The notes under the pieces are model-generated. The model was not told where the DNA came from. It was given only the letters and a program-made list of their open reading frames with translations, and did not search any database. Positions 39,401 through 53,701 of a stretch of DNA of 64,000 bases are shown here, piece by piece. How positions within the stretch are numbered: the stretch's first letter is position 1; every line of letters begins with the position of its first letter. Source of the stretch: Rapana venosa (lineage: Eukaryota; Mollusca; Gastropoda; Neogastropoda; Muricidae); NCBI GenBank assembly GCA_028751875.1, contig CM054144.1:15515802-15579801 (forward strand), read 5' to 3'. The position numbers were made by a program, and so were the translations under genes.

Positions 39401-42400
39401 ATACACAGCCAAAAACGCCTGTAACACACAGCCAAAATTACCTGCAACACACAGCCAAAATTATCTGTAACACACAGCCAAAACTACCCGCAACACACAG
39501 CCAAAACTACATGCAACATAGCCAAAATTACCTGCAACACACAGCCAAAATCACCTTCAACACATCAATACCTCTCCACATTCATGCCTACATCTCCTCC
39601 CTCCTTCACCACCACAAAACTGAAGAGTCAGATACGCTTCTTCCTCTCCCCCCCCCCCCCCCCCCCCCCCCCCCCCACTCCTCAGCCAGAGCTCCAAGGT
39701 TCACCAATGGCGAGATTTTACGTACACGACCCTTTAGCCACCATTCAAGTAGCCGCATTCTCACTTTAAGGTAAGGTAAAGGAGTCCCATAACCTATAAG
39801 GTCGTAGGGGAGCGAGGCATCAGAGACCTCACTTCTCTAGGGCCAGCATATTGAGGGCGGCGGCACCCATCTCCTCTCCCTCGCTGCTTTACCTTCCCTG
39901 ACCCTAAAGAGGGCAGGTACCCATTTACAGCTGGGTGAACTGGGGGAACTGTACTGAAGCCAAGGCGCGCAAACCGTCACCCATCCAACTGGTAACCACG
40001 CTCGACGCTGCTTAACTTGGCTGGGGGAAAGCGAGTGCTCCGACCACTGAGCTATCCCGTAGGGATGTCTAAACACGACACCAGTGTGCATGATTTCTTT
40101 TTTGTTGTTGTAATTTGGTCATCATCACACTCAGCTCAACAATCAGGACTGATGTAGTCCTGGGTCATCTTGGTATTCCTGACTGCCTGTGAGAGAATTG
40201 CTATCATTTTAAGTCTTTCTCGGAAAAAAAGGAGGAGAACGAACCAAGGAGGCAGAAAACAGTTCAAGAAAAAGGTGATGGGAAGAAAAGGAACGAGGCA
40301 GAAACAAAGCGAGGGATAGAAAAGAGGGAATTCCTGGCCACAGAATTTCCAAAGACGGGGACGCTACCTATCCTGACAGGCTCCAGGCATAGAGGAATGC
40401 AAATGAAGTTTATACAAACCTTACAAAGTACGAGGTACTGGAAAAATGAAAAGAAAAAAAAGGCTGACCTTTGCCGATCTCCTCTCCTAACGTGAGGCAC
40501 TCCCTGTCAATGAGCAGACTTTCGTTTTCAATCAGGTTCAGCGTGTCTTTGTCAATGTGCAGCAGCGGCTCTGCTTCCGCCCCTCCCAAATCCATTCTGT
40601 AAGAGTAATCTGCACACACACACACACATATGCACACACACATACATGAATACACAAATTCATATATGCATACACACACATGCATACACACATGCATGCA
40701 TACATACACACAGACATACAAACACACACACACATGAATACTCATACGCAAACATGTTTGCACACACACACACACACATACACACATACACACACACACA
40801 AACACACATGAGGAAAAAAAGGCATAACAGATGATTTTCCAACAAAAATAGTCTCCAAAATTTGTTGTGCAGGTTCTGTACGTTACCAAAACAGCATCCT
40901 ACTTTACTCACTGTAAAGGTCTCTGAGTAATAGGCTCTCGGATGGATGCAGCTCACATACATTCTTCCTCAATGAGTGATGTTAGTTCCTCAGTGTTTCC
41001 CAGCTTAATTCAGGCACCAAGAGGGAAGGTCAGCAAGATGTCCTGCGTGCATTCACACACAGGGCCGTGGTCTCATCCAAAGGACTTTAACATTCAATTT
41101 TTTCATCAAACTGGGAAGAAGGGCGATGCTGGAGATCGAACTCAAAACCTCACAGTTTACTTGTTGGCAAGCAAACGTCTTTTATTTTATTTTATTTTTT
41201 ATTCTACTTATTCTTTTATATCTAGGATAATGGAATAAGCATTCATGTGCTTTTTTACATCCAGTCCTCGTGTGTATGCAGTTTTGTAAATTTTGTCATC
41301 TGTTCCCACTGGCACACAATGGCCTACTCTTTCGAAAAGTGGAACAGGATTTAACATGTGTGCAAGATGTTCTGCGTGTGTTTGCACATCCTGCTACCCT
41401 ACTTTTGAAAGGAGAGTGTAGGTTGTTACGCTGAGAGCTTTTCATGACTGGTGATTGTCTCAACATTTCAAAGTAAACGTCTATTTGAAGAAGAACAACA
41501 TTTTGATGTGGGCTTTGGCACTTAGGTGATATCAATAACTGATGACTGGTGACTGTCTCAACATTTCAAAGTAAACGTCTATTTGAAGAAGAACAACATT
41601 CTGATGTGGGCTTTGGCACTTAGGTGATATCAATAACTGATGACTGGTGATTGTCTCAACATTTCAAAGTAAACATCTATTTGAAGAAGAACAACATTTT
41701 GATGTAGGCTTTGGCACTTAGGTGATATCAATAACTGACATAACTTTTGACCTGCAAAGTGTTTTTCTTATCCTTTTTAAATAAAACAACTTATATATTA
41801 TTTCTTTTCCCTCATGATTTAAGCTAAGTTTGCAACTGAAAATGAAAACTCTTTCATATCTCCTCAGCAAAACAATTTCTGCCAAATGTGTGAAAATTCA
41901 AACTTAAACAAATGATGCTAATGTGACACAACACAAAACAACACAATACAAAATGATACAAAACGATACAAATGCTATGCAATAACACACAATACAACTC
42001 TAAGCTGAACTTAATACTCCCCCCCCCCCCTCCCCCACTTCCAGACAAACAAACAAAAACCTCTCTAAGCTCCACTCACCATTTTCTCTTGCCTCCAAAG
42101 AATAGGTGCGTGTGCCATTGGAGTCGACGCCATCAATACCCATCTGGTTACCAGCTGTGTAGTTGATGGATGGTTCGTCGCCCTTGACCTTGAAGAAACC
42201 AACCTGGGCAGACACCAAAACCAAGATGCAGTTTAACTCACTTTTCGCCTGGGTGTGGGTTTTTTGCTTCTGTCTTTAGTTCCTTGGCTAGAGCACACAA
42301 GCTCGCACATGACGTATACATAAACACTTCAGCACACATGCAAATATACATATTTTAACACACCACACAGGAACACATACACACAGAAACACACACTCTC

Positions 42401-45400
42401 TCACACACACACACAATTTCTTTTTTAATGTGTCTAACATCACTTTCTGTGAAGAGACAATAAAAAAATAAAGAATACACACACACTACACACACACAAC
42501 ACACACACATGCACACACACATGCGCGCATGCATGCATGCACACCACACACACACCACACACACAAACACACATACACATGCACGCACACACACACACAA
42601 AGATACCCATACCTTTTGTCGCTTCATAATAAGCAGCAGAACACCCAGGGCAAGGAAAATGAGGACCACAACAATGACGAGGGCGACGACAGTCATGCTC
42701 ACAGAAGCAGGACTAGCAGAGCGGAAGAAGGTGACATAACCGATCTTGGAAGAATTGAAATACAGGTTCCCCACTTGGATCTAGAGAAAGAGAGGAACAG
42801 AAAAACAACAACAACAATTCTATGCATACAAACAAAGACAATGCCGCAGAAGACTTGGTGCTGGTCTACGCTCTCTATGCTCCCATGTGGGACTGGCCAG
42901 CCACACCTGACGCTGTACCAGAACGAACACCTAGAGCACAACTCCATAGTCTTCCAAGACTGAAGGTTACCTATGTTGTATGCTCTTTATAATTTGTTCC
43001 CCCAAAACATATATCGTAAAAGATGTCCTTTTTCTCAGCAGAAGAAAAAAGTCCACAGAAAACATACTTCTGAAACACACAGCTAGTAAAATCACAGAAA
43101 GTTTGGATGTCTAACGATGCATGAATTAACAAATACAAAACAACAGTAATTACTGAGAACATTTTCTCCTTCTGCGTTCCCTGTTTGGTTGAGTGACGTC
43201 CCAGGCACATTCTCCTCTTTGAGTGGACCTGCGGAAGGTCTGCATGCTGGCTCGCTGAACATTCTGACCTCACAGCGTCTATGTACGTGACCCAGGCCTG
43301 TGTCCCTTCACAGGAGGATTGCCACGATAATTAGTTTAGGGAAATCCTCGTTTCATGGAAGTCTTTCTTCTTTAATCTATCGTTTATATTTATTCTTTTA
43401 TATCGAGGTATGGACTAAACCAGTGTGGTTTTACACCACCTTTGATGTTTTTGTAAAATTTTCAGTAGTGTTCCACTAGCACACAATTGCCTACTCTTTT
43501 GAAACAGTGGAACAGATTCAATGTGTATGCACAGATGTCTGAGTTGTTTAAAATACAGGCTCGGTTATAACTAGCCCAGGCATTTTGAGGAGAGTGGGCT
43601 GCACTGATATTAACTTAGGGAAAAATCCCTTTGAATGGGATAGAACCCAGGTTGTCAAACTGCGAGTGGAATGTTTACCACTAGCTATTCACAAACAGAG
43701 AGGTACAATCGATCTGTGATTTTGTGACGAACAAGCAGCAAAAGTATGACATCCATGCTGCACCATCACTCAACTTGCCCCCCACCTTCCCCACACACAT
43801 GTGCGTACACACAACATAAGTACATGTACACACCAATATGTCGGTATGACTATCAGAATGCACACAACACGCAACACACACCAAAAACACACACAACTCA
43901 CACAACACACACAAAAACACACACAACTCACACATACACACACACACAAACACACACACAAACACCCCCACGCACCACCACCCACCCACCCACACACCCA
44001 CACATGCTGGAGCTGACATCACAGCCACACTGCATTACCTGCACCTCCAGTTTCTGGTCTCCGCCCACAGAGGATTCATGGAAGGTGGGCTTGCACTTCA
44101 AAATGCTGACCGTCTTGCTTGTGACATTGCAAGGGAGCTGACCAATCAGCACACGGATGTCAGACAGGCCGAACCCAAGGTCAAGGTGTTCTCCCTGTTA
44201 AAAAAACCCAACTTCTTTTACTGTTTTGGTTCCTCAGCTAGAGCTCTGAGGTTCACCATTGGTGAGGTTTTGAATGTGTGTGACTGTTTACCCGCCATTA
44301 AGGTTGCTGCATTCCGACTTACCGAATGATGTCTAAACATGAAACCAGTGTGCATGTGTTTTAAAAACTATGTCATCCATTCCTACTTGCATGAAATGGC
44401 CTACTCCTCCCAAAGGCAGAACAGGTTTTAACAATGTGCACAAGTCAAGTCAAAATTTTATTTCCAGATGGTGCATTGAATAAGCAAAGCATTCTGGCCC
44501 AGGCCAAAAGCTGTGTCAGGTTATTGATGTCAGCTAATTGCTAAGGCCTACATTAAAATGTTGTTATGTTTAAAATGTTGTGTTGAGATTGCCTTCAGCC
44601 ATGACAAGCTCTTAACATAACAACCTGCACTCTCCTTTATAGGAGAAAAAATCCTCTGAAGTCGGAGTATGGCTGCCTATGTGGCGAGGTACTTGAAAAT
44701 AGTCGTACACGCAAACTTCTCACCTGGTGCACTTCCTATCTCACAGTGATTCCCAGGTGGGGTGAGTGAGTCAGAGTGCATGTTCTGGGTGACCCCCAGG
44801 GTGTAAAGCTGGGGAACGCACAACAACAACAACAACAGCAAAGCATTTGCTTTTTTTTTTATCAAGCCATCTGTCTAGGAACAAGAACAACTTGATTAAT
44901 AATATCTAACTACGTTATTACCATATCCAATAATAATAAAACTGATCCCAAAAGAAAAAGAAAAACAAGGTGTTCTGTGTGGGTCTACACACATGACCTT
45001 GGTTCGTAGTCTCATCCAAAGGTCTTTTGGGGGAGGGGGAGTGGAGTAGGTTCTGACTGGTGATAACTCCAGGGGGAAATTTCCCTTGAACAGGCACCTC
45101 GGTGGTGGCTTGAAGTTGAACCTGGGCTGTCAGATCTCGAGCTCAATGCTTTAACCACTAGGCTATCCCTCCCCACTTCCAAACTTCATTTGACCTTTCC
45201 ATGAATGTGGACAAAGTACATCTGTTTCCCTGCTCATAAACATCATGTGTCTGTCTAGTGCGCTGACAAGTGAATATTCATATTCTGTATCTGCTTCAGT
45301 GCAGGAACAACTAAAAAAATGGCTATCTTCTTCTTCTTCAGTACAAGAACTTTTTAACCATACACCCCCCCCTCCCCCATCCCACATGCACGCCACACAC

Positions 45401-47695
45401 ACACACGCACAACTACCCACCTATGTATGATGCCAACTGAAAATGCAAGTTGCAACCTGATATCTCAATTGTCGAACACACACACACAAGTACATACACA
45501 CACACGTATGCCAATAGGCATTAAACACAAAATTTGTTTAGCCCTTTTTGGAAAACTCGTTTCTGCTTGAACTTTTAATTCACTATAGACAAAATTTTCG
45601 TCATTCGTGCTCCGTAACACATATTTGGCGCATGAAAGTTGTTGATATTCAGCTAAGGGAAGTTCCCCAATTTCCTTATTAATGAAAAAAACGAATGAAA
45701 ATCAAAACATCATGGCTGCAGATGTTCAGTCACATATTGAAAATAAGTATGCTGACTGCTTAAAAGTTTATACAGATGGATCTGTTTTAGAAAATCATGA
45801 CTATCTTGGTAAACATCATTCAATATTTACAGCTGAACTTATTGCAGTTCTTATGGTTCTTAACTATATTCTTAATTTTCCATTTTCTTTCTTTCATAAA
45901 TTACTTTGTGTTGACTCCAAGTCAGTATTGTATGCTATAAAATCCCCAAACTTCGAGAAGGTCTCCAGAATTATTTTTGAAATTAAATATGTCATACACC
46001 TCCTAAGTTTAAGTGGTATTCCTGTTTCTTTTTGTTGGGTGCCTTCTCACGTTGCAATTTTTTCAAATGAGTGGGCTGACAGAGCTGCAAAAAAGGGGGC
46101 AAGACATGACATGGAATCGATAGAACTGGATGTTCCCTTATCTCTACAGGAGGGTTACCGAATATTAGAACAAACTTCATGGGGTAAGTTTAAAGAAACT
46201 GATCAATTCAAGGAACGATATTTAAGAAGTTGTCTGACCACTGCCCATATTTCTTGTTATATGGCTCCTTCTCAAATACATTCGCGTTTTATAACTGTGA
46301 GAAGGCTTAATTCACTATATTTTAGAATGAAGTTAAATGCATTTCTTACAAAATTTTGTAAACATGTCAGATGTCTATGTGGGGATCATATTTCCAATAC
46401 TCATATCATATTTGAGTGCCCTATTGTAAAATCTTTTTTACCTACATTTTCTGAACAGTCTCTGGAAAATGTATTTGAAAATTCAAAGCTAGCCTTTGCC
46501 ATTGCCAGATATTTATTGCATAGTCCACTTGAATATTTATTGTAGTTACATTATTGTTATTTCACGTTTGCACATTGTTGAGTTTATATTTTGCTCCTGT
46601 TTAAAAGTATTATCATTATTACTTTTCTAGGGGTTTTTTTCTGACAAAAATACCAACACTGATGCTATTTCTTAACCTTTTCTGCTTCCACTCCTTCTTC
46701 TCCCTTCTTTAACTTCCATTACACTTTCTATTTCCCTCCTCTACTATCACTTAGAGTGAACAGACGTTAAATTGAAAACAACAACAACACACGCATGCAC
46801 ACACACACACACGCGCGCACATACACACAAACACACTTTTTTTTTTAAATGCACAAAAATACCAACACTGATGCTATTTCTTTATCTTTTCTCCTTCCAC
46901 TCCTTCCTCTCTCGTCTTTAGCTTCCATTACACTTTCTATTTCCCACGTCTAATATCACTTAGAGTGAACAGACGTTAAATTAAGAATTAAAGACAACAA
47001 CACCAACACACACAAACACACAAAACCAACAAAATCAGAACCACCCCCACCCCTCCAACCCCCTGCCCCCCCAAAAAATATTACCTGCAACTCCAGCTCC
47101 TTCACATTGACATCAAACATGCGGCGTTTGTCGACCTCGGTGAAAGGGAAAAAGTTGGGGTCGGGGAAGTACTGGAAGTGGCTGAGGAAGTTCTTGTCCT
47201 TCAGGAGGGTGACTCCATCCAGCTGGACGAACAGGTCCATGGTCTCCGGGGGCGCGATGATCCGCGCCAGAACCTGCTTCACGTTCAGAGCGGGGCAAAG
47301 CAGCTGAGAGCCAGAGGCTGATGGCCTACACACCTGATGGACATAACAACAACAATAATAACAACAACAAGAACAACAACAACAACAATAATAATAATAA
47401 TGTATGGAATTTATATAGTGCTGAATCTTGTAAAGAAACAAATCAAAGTGCTTACATTCAAATCATTGACACGCATGTGATCGCACATAGATAAGATAAG
47501 AAGCTATCCAATCTACACACACACACGCGTGTGTGCGTTGTTTGTCTATACTGTTGGACACAAGAGTGTTGCATAATTATGGAATAAATTGTATTGTAAC
47601 CTGATGGACATGTTGTGTTTGTCAATAGTGTTGGATGCATGAGTGTTACATATGGTATGTATTGCGAGCGCTTTGATTTGTTTTTTTGCAAGATA

Positions 47696-47728
<33 letters not shown>

Positions 47729-50700
47729 GGACATGTTGTGTTTGTCAATACTGTTGGACACATGAGTATTACATATGGACTGACATATGTACTGTATCAT
47801 AACCTGAGGGACATGTCGTATTTGTCAATACTGATGAAGACACGAGTGTTACATATGCTATGTATTGTACTGTAACCTGAAGCACATGTATTTGTCAATA
47901 CTGTTGGGCACATCCTGAAAATCAGTCAGAAGAAGACAGAGGTGATGACACTGAACGTTCAGAACCCCTCACCGGTCACAGTGAATGGAGAAGATTTACC
48001 AACAACTGAAGAGTTCACGTACCTTGGGAGCACTGTTAGGCATGACGGCGGAGCAGGCAGCGACATCAAGAACCGGATTAGCAAAGCAAGAAATGCTTAT
48101 AGAAATCTGAACAAGGTATGGAAATCGTCCCAGTAAAGCACCAGAACCAAACTAAGACTATACTAGAGCTGTGTACTTTCCACCCTTTTGTACGGCTCGG
48201 AGTGCTGGAGGATGACTGAGAGTGACCTCGACAAACTATCCACATTCCACACGAAGAATCTCAGAAGAATCTTGCGCATCTTCTGGCCTGAGACAATCTC
48301 CAACCAAGAACTTTTTGCCCGTTGCAACCAAGAATGCATGGACAACATCATCATGCATAGGCGATGGGGATGGATAGGGCATATCTGCCGTCGGGAACAG
48401 GGAAACATCGCCCGAACAGCCCTCCACTGGACACCAGAGGGAAAACGCAAACGAGGACGACCCAAGAACACTTGGCGTCGGACTGTCGAAGCAGAGCTGA
48501 AGACCTTCCAACATACCTGGGGAACCATTCAGAAGCTGGCCCAGGACAGACAGGAGTGGAGAACATTTGTTGCTGCCCTACGTGCCAATAAGGCACAAAG
48601 GCATTGATGATGAACCTGATTGACTTGTTGTATTTGTCAATACTGTTGGACATGTGAATATGACATGGACAGACATCTGTATTGTATTGTATTGCATACC
48701 ACTTTAAGTCACAGCTGCTTTCTCTACGTTAAATTTGGGCGGCTCTCCCTGGGACAGAGAGTGCCTCGCCCCAAGAGAAGCACCACCAGTTAGTTTTGTT
48801 TTCTTTTCCGGTCTGCATGTGTATGCATTCTGGCCCAGGCCAAAAGCTTTGTCAGTTACTGATGTCACCTAAAAGCCAATGCCTACATTAAAATGTTGTC
48901 TTGTAAAATGTCATGTTGAGATTGCCTTCAGCCATGACAAACTTTAAACATAACAGCCTGAACTCTCCTTTACAGGAGAACAAAACCCTCTGAAGTTGGA
49001 GTATGCCTGCCTATATGGCGAGGTACGTAAAAACAGTCATACATGCAAACTTCTCATCCAGCGTACTTCCTATCTCACAAAGATTCCCAAGAGGGATGAG
49101 TGAGTCAGAGTGCCCATTCTAGGGACCCTCAGAGTGTTAAGCTAAGGAATGCTTAACAACAACAACAACACCACCACATGTATACTTTGTCAATACTATT
49201 GGAAACACAAGACTGTTATAATAAATAGATTGATGATGAAGGCAACAGCTGAGTAGCTACAACCATCTGACTTCAACCTGATGGGTTATGGAAGCACGGA
49301 CACACCCTCCAAGCATCCTGCATGACACTTCTCTGTGTGTGTGTGTGTGTGTGTTCTTGTCCATTCACACTGAGTGGTTATGCAACAGAAGAACATGACC
49401 AGCTGCTTTGGTGCAGTAGTTAGCATCTCAGATTACAGACTGGAAGGTCGCGAGTTTGAATCGCAAAAGAGTCATAGGGATTCCGGCCGACTCCTACCCA
49501 GAGTGAGTGTGCTAAAGACTCACTGGGAAGACTGGGACCACACTGTTGAGCTTCATCCACTTTACAGATGCAAGTTTGAGAGTGTTGCTTCAGTTATCTG
49601 ACCAACACTGCAGGTGTCTGTATCTCTCGGGCCCGGATGACGCTGGAATATATTATGACAGTAAACATAGAGTACAACCCTGTCAAGTAGTCTCATAGCA
49701 GATGCACTACTTCCATGGCAGCATTGTTACATCATCCTCATTGTCATTGATCACCATGCAATAAAACAAATTTGTCTCTGATTCTGCGGCTTACAGACGA
49801 GGCAGAACCCCCCCCTCCTGCCTCCAAGTCACAGCCCCTGTCAATACCTCAGAAGCCTGGACATCACGGTTCTGGTGCCTGGCCCTCAGTACTGGACGCT
49901 GGGCTGCGTGCAGGTGTGTACCTTGCATCGTGATCTGTATCCCACCGCTAGCAAACACAAGTGCAAACACATACAAGCACATATGCAAACACACACACAA
50001 ACACACACACACGCATATAAATAAACATCCAAAAACCTGTGATCAATGTGATCACAAGATGAATGTTATAACAAGATTAATTTTAAACCACACTCTCGAT
50101 TTCCCCCAACTTCTTGAATTCTCTCATCTCTACACCACACACACACACACCACCACACACACACCTATCCCACAAACACACACAAAATGCAACACATCAA
50201 ACACCACAAAGAATATGAAACGTTGACACTGTGAACGAGTTGACCTGGTTAGGGGATTGTTTTGCTGGGTTACATTCTGATGTCTCAGTCCACTTCCACC
50301 TCAAAGTCATTTGGTGGCTTTGACGGGGTGGTGGGAAGTGATGGGAGCATGTCACACACGTCCCAGAAGAGTAGCCATTTCATGTCGATGGACGGGTTCC
50401 AACCTTCATGAAGTGCTACTAGAGGTTTTTTTGGTTACATCTACCAAGCTTTCATCCGAAGCATTGGATGAATCAAAATGTTACCATTGGTGACCTCGAG
50501 AGGGCAATGCAAAAACACAATACCGTGTACAACCAATTTTATGCAGTAAATGGAAAACTGCACACTGATAAGCAAGTAACGGATAATAGGTCCATTTACA
50601 CTCCAAGCTTAAGCAGCTACTTGATGGTGTAAAGTATGTTCTTCAGAGCACTAAGAAGGTCATTAGTCCGGAGTTATCTCTCGTTTCGTAGCCTTAGCGA

Positions 50701-53668
50701 ATGAAGTTTATTTCCCCTGTGGCAAAACGCTAGTCTGTCGCCAGATACTTCCCCAGCAGAGCTGGTACCCACTTGTACACTTGGGTGGAGTGAGGAAAAT
50801 AGGAGTAAAGTGTCTTTCCCAAGGACACAACACCGAGCCGAGCGGGGATCGAACCTTGATGGTGGTCTCATATGCAAAATGTTTCCATTGGTGAACCTCA
50901 GAGCAGGGAAATGAAAAAACCAAATATACCGTGTACACCAATTTTATCTACTGGGTAAATGCAAAACTGCACAGTGAGTTTAGAAAGTAAGGATAATAGG
51001 TCCAAATTTCACACCTCACAACAGATGTACTACAGAGTCAATTAATGATAGGTTTGTTTAGTTGTGTGTATTCTTCTTCTGCGTTCCCTAGCCATGACAA
51101 ATTTTAATCTGGTCTGGATGGCAAAATCTGTATCGTGTATATTTTTGTGTTCCTCAGCTAGAGGCCCGAGGTTCACCAAATGGTGAGATTATTGCGTATG
51201 CGAACTGTTTTCTCCCCTCAACAGTTAGGTAGCCACATTCTGACTTTGGGGATGTGTCGTGTGTATGAAACATTTTACACTGGGAGACAACATTAAAAGA
51301 ACGTTACTGCTGTTTTGATTTTCTCCCTTTGGTGATGGCTGTTCTCTTCTCTTTCAGTTTCTCTTTCTTTCCTTTTTTCTTTCAGGGAGGGGACAGGCCA
51401 AGACAGACAAAATGAGGGGGGGGGGGGGGGGGGGGGGGGGGAGGAGCGGGTGGAAAGAGGAAAATTACACAGTACCAAACATACCGCTCACCTGACAAAT
51501 GCTCTCTGAGGCGACACCTTGGTGATGGTGGGGTCAGGCAGAAAGCGGAAAGGATTACTTGACCGCAGCTCCTGGTAGTCAATAGTGACCTTCAACAGGG
51601 CATCCTCGGCTTGTGACGCTGCTGCCGTTCTGCATATGATCTTGCTGGCTGATCGGCTGTCAAAATCAACACCCCCGTTACTGATTTTATTCCTTTCTAA
51701 CATTGCTTCAAGACTGTTCTAGAATGATGTTATGAAGAAGAATACTGATCAATAGCTTGGACATGTCATGAGAATGCATGAAGTCAGCAGGGCCAGTGAA
51801 GACCAGGAATGAATGGAGAAGGAAGAAGGAAGGTGGCAGGATGGTTAAGATGTTCACCTGCCTAACAAGTAAACTGTTAGGTTCTGGGTTCAATTCCAAC
51901 CTTGCCCTTTCTTCCCAGTTTGATGAGAAAATCAAGTTGAATGGCAACAACAACCTTTTTTTTTTTTTAATAAAAAAAAGAACTGAAGATAAGAGTGTAA
52001 GTCAAGGCCCCATGTGAAATGCACACAAAACATCTTGTGCGCACATTAAAAACCCATTCCACCTTTGGAATGAGTAGGCCATTTTGTGCCTGTAGGAATG
52101 GATGACTATTTCAAAAACACAAAGTCAAAATGCAGCTACTTAAATGGGGGGTGCATGGTCACATTCGCAAATTCTCACCACTGGTGAACCTCAGAACTGT
52201 AGCCGAGGAAACAACAACAACAACAACATCAAAATATTTCTAACATTGCTTGAAGACTGTTCTGGAATGTTATGAGGAACATTGATCAATAGCTTGGTCA
52301 TGGCATGAGAATCCATGAAGTCAGAAGGGCCAGTGAAGATGGGAACGAATGGAGAAAGAAAATGGTGACAGTGTTACCGAGTGCAGCCGCTAACCGCGTC
52401 CCTGGTGAAGCCAACAGTCAGTCACAAGAACACATTGCACTGGACCCCAGAAGGAAGGAGAAAGAAAGAAGACCAAAAGCAACGCGGAGGAGGACTGTAG
52501 AAAGTGAGATGAAGGCCATGCAGCACTCTTGGGGATCAGTGACTAGGTTAGCCCAGGATAGGCAGGAGTGGAAGCGCTTTGTTGCTGCCCTACACACCAC
52601 TGGGTGTAATGGTTGATGATGATGGTGAAGCCAAACAGGAGAACTTAGTCATGTGTGCTGCAATGTATGATCTCTACCACCACACTGTCTGCCTGTCGGT
52701 GGTGTACTCTGCAAATGCCCCTAGTGGGATGATTAACATATTTTTGACTTAACTTGTCTCGACTTGATCAGTCTTTCTACTTTTCAGATAATTTGTTGTT
52801 GTTTTGTTGTTGTTGTTGTGCATTTCCCAGCTTTACACTCTGGCGGTCACCCAGAATGTGCATTCTAACTCACTCATCCCATCTGGGAATCACTGTGACA
52901 TTGAAATTGCACTCTGAATGAGAAGTTTGCGTGTATAACTGTTTTTGAGTACTTCGCCATATAGGCAGCCACACTCCAACTTCAGAGGATTTTTTCTCCT
53001 TTAAAGGAGAGTGCAGGTTGTTATATTAAGAGCTTGTCATGGCTGAAGGCAATCTCAACACAACAGTTTACCATATAACAACATTTTTAGAGTAGGCCTT
53101 GGCAATTAGCGGACATCAACAACTAACACAGCTTTTGGCCCGGGCCAGCAGATAATTTTATCCCTGAGGTCGGAATGCGGCTACCTTTGTGGTGGGCAAA
53201 AATGTTCGCATACGCAAAATCTCACTATTGGTGGGCCTTGGAGCTCTAGCCAAGGTATGGGGAAAAAAGCACAATTCCGATTATCACATAATTTCAGAAA
53301 AATTTATAAAATAGATGAAACTCTCCTAAAACCCACCAACCAACTAAGCGACCATGAAAAACAACCAACCCTTCAACCAAAAAATTAAGTGCACAAACAA
53401 ACTGGAAACAACCAAATCCCTTCCTCAACTCTCCATATATTAAAGGATTTATGTTCACATCTTTCTTTCCTTTCCCTATCAACTTCACCCCACTTCTATC
53501 CTCCCTCACATTTAAAAGCATCTCTTAAGTCGGAATGCGGCTACCTTAATGGTGGGCAAAAATGGTCACATACACAAAAATCTCACCATTGATGAACTTC
53601 AGAGATCTAGCCGAGGAACAAACAAAACAAAAACAGAACAAACCAACAAGCAGACAAACAAAAACAAA

Positions 53669-53701
<33 letters not shown>

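Noticed and set aside
37572..39565. CRISPR array
   Set aside because: Units are directly tandem with similar content throughout, with no constant repeat and variable spacer pattern; eukaryotic intron.
39965..40030. 5S rRNA gene
   Set aside because: Only about 45 bases resemble 5S, missing its 5' and 3' ends, and they lie within a SINE.
40469..40609. 141-nt exon as the counterpart of the 141-nt MET exon 14
   Set aside because: Its protein ends in the glycine loop (EEIGK), so it matches human exon 15; the juxtamembrane exon is 42080-42203.
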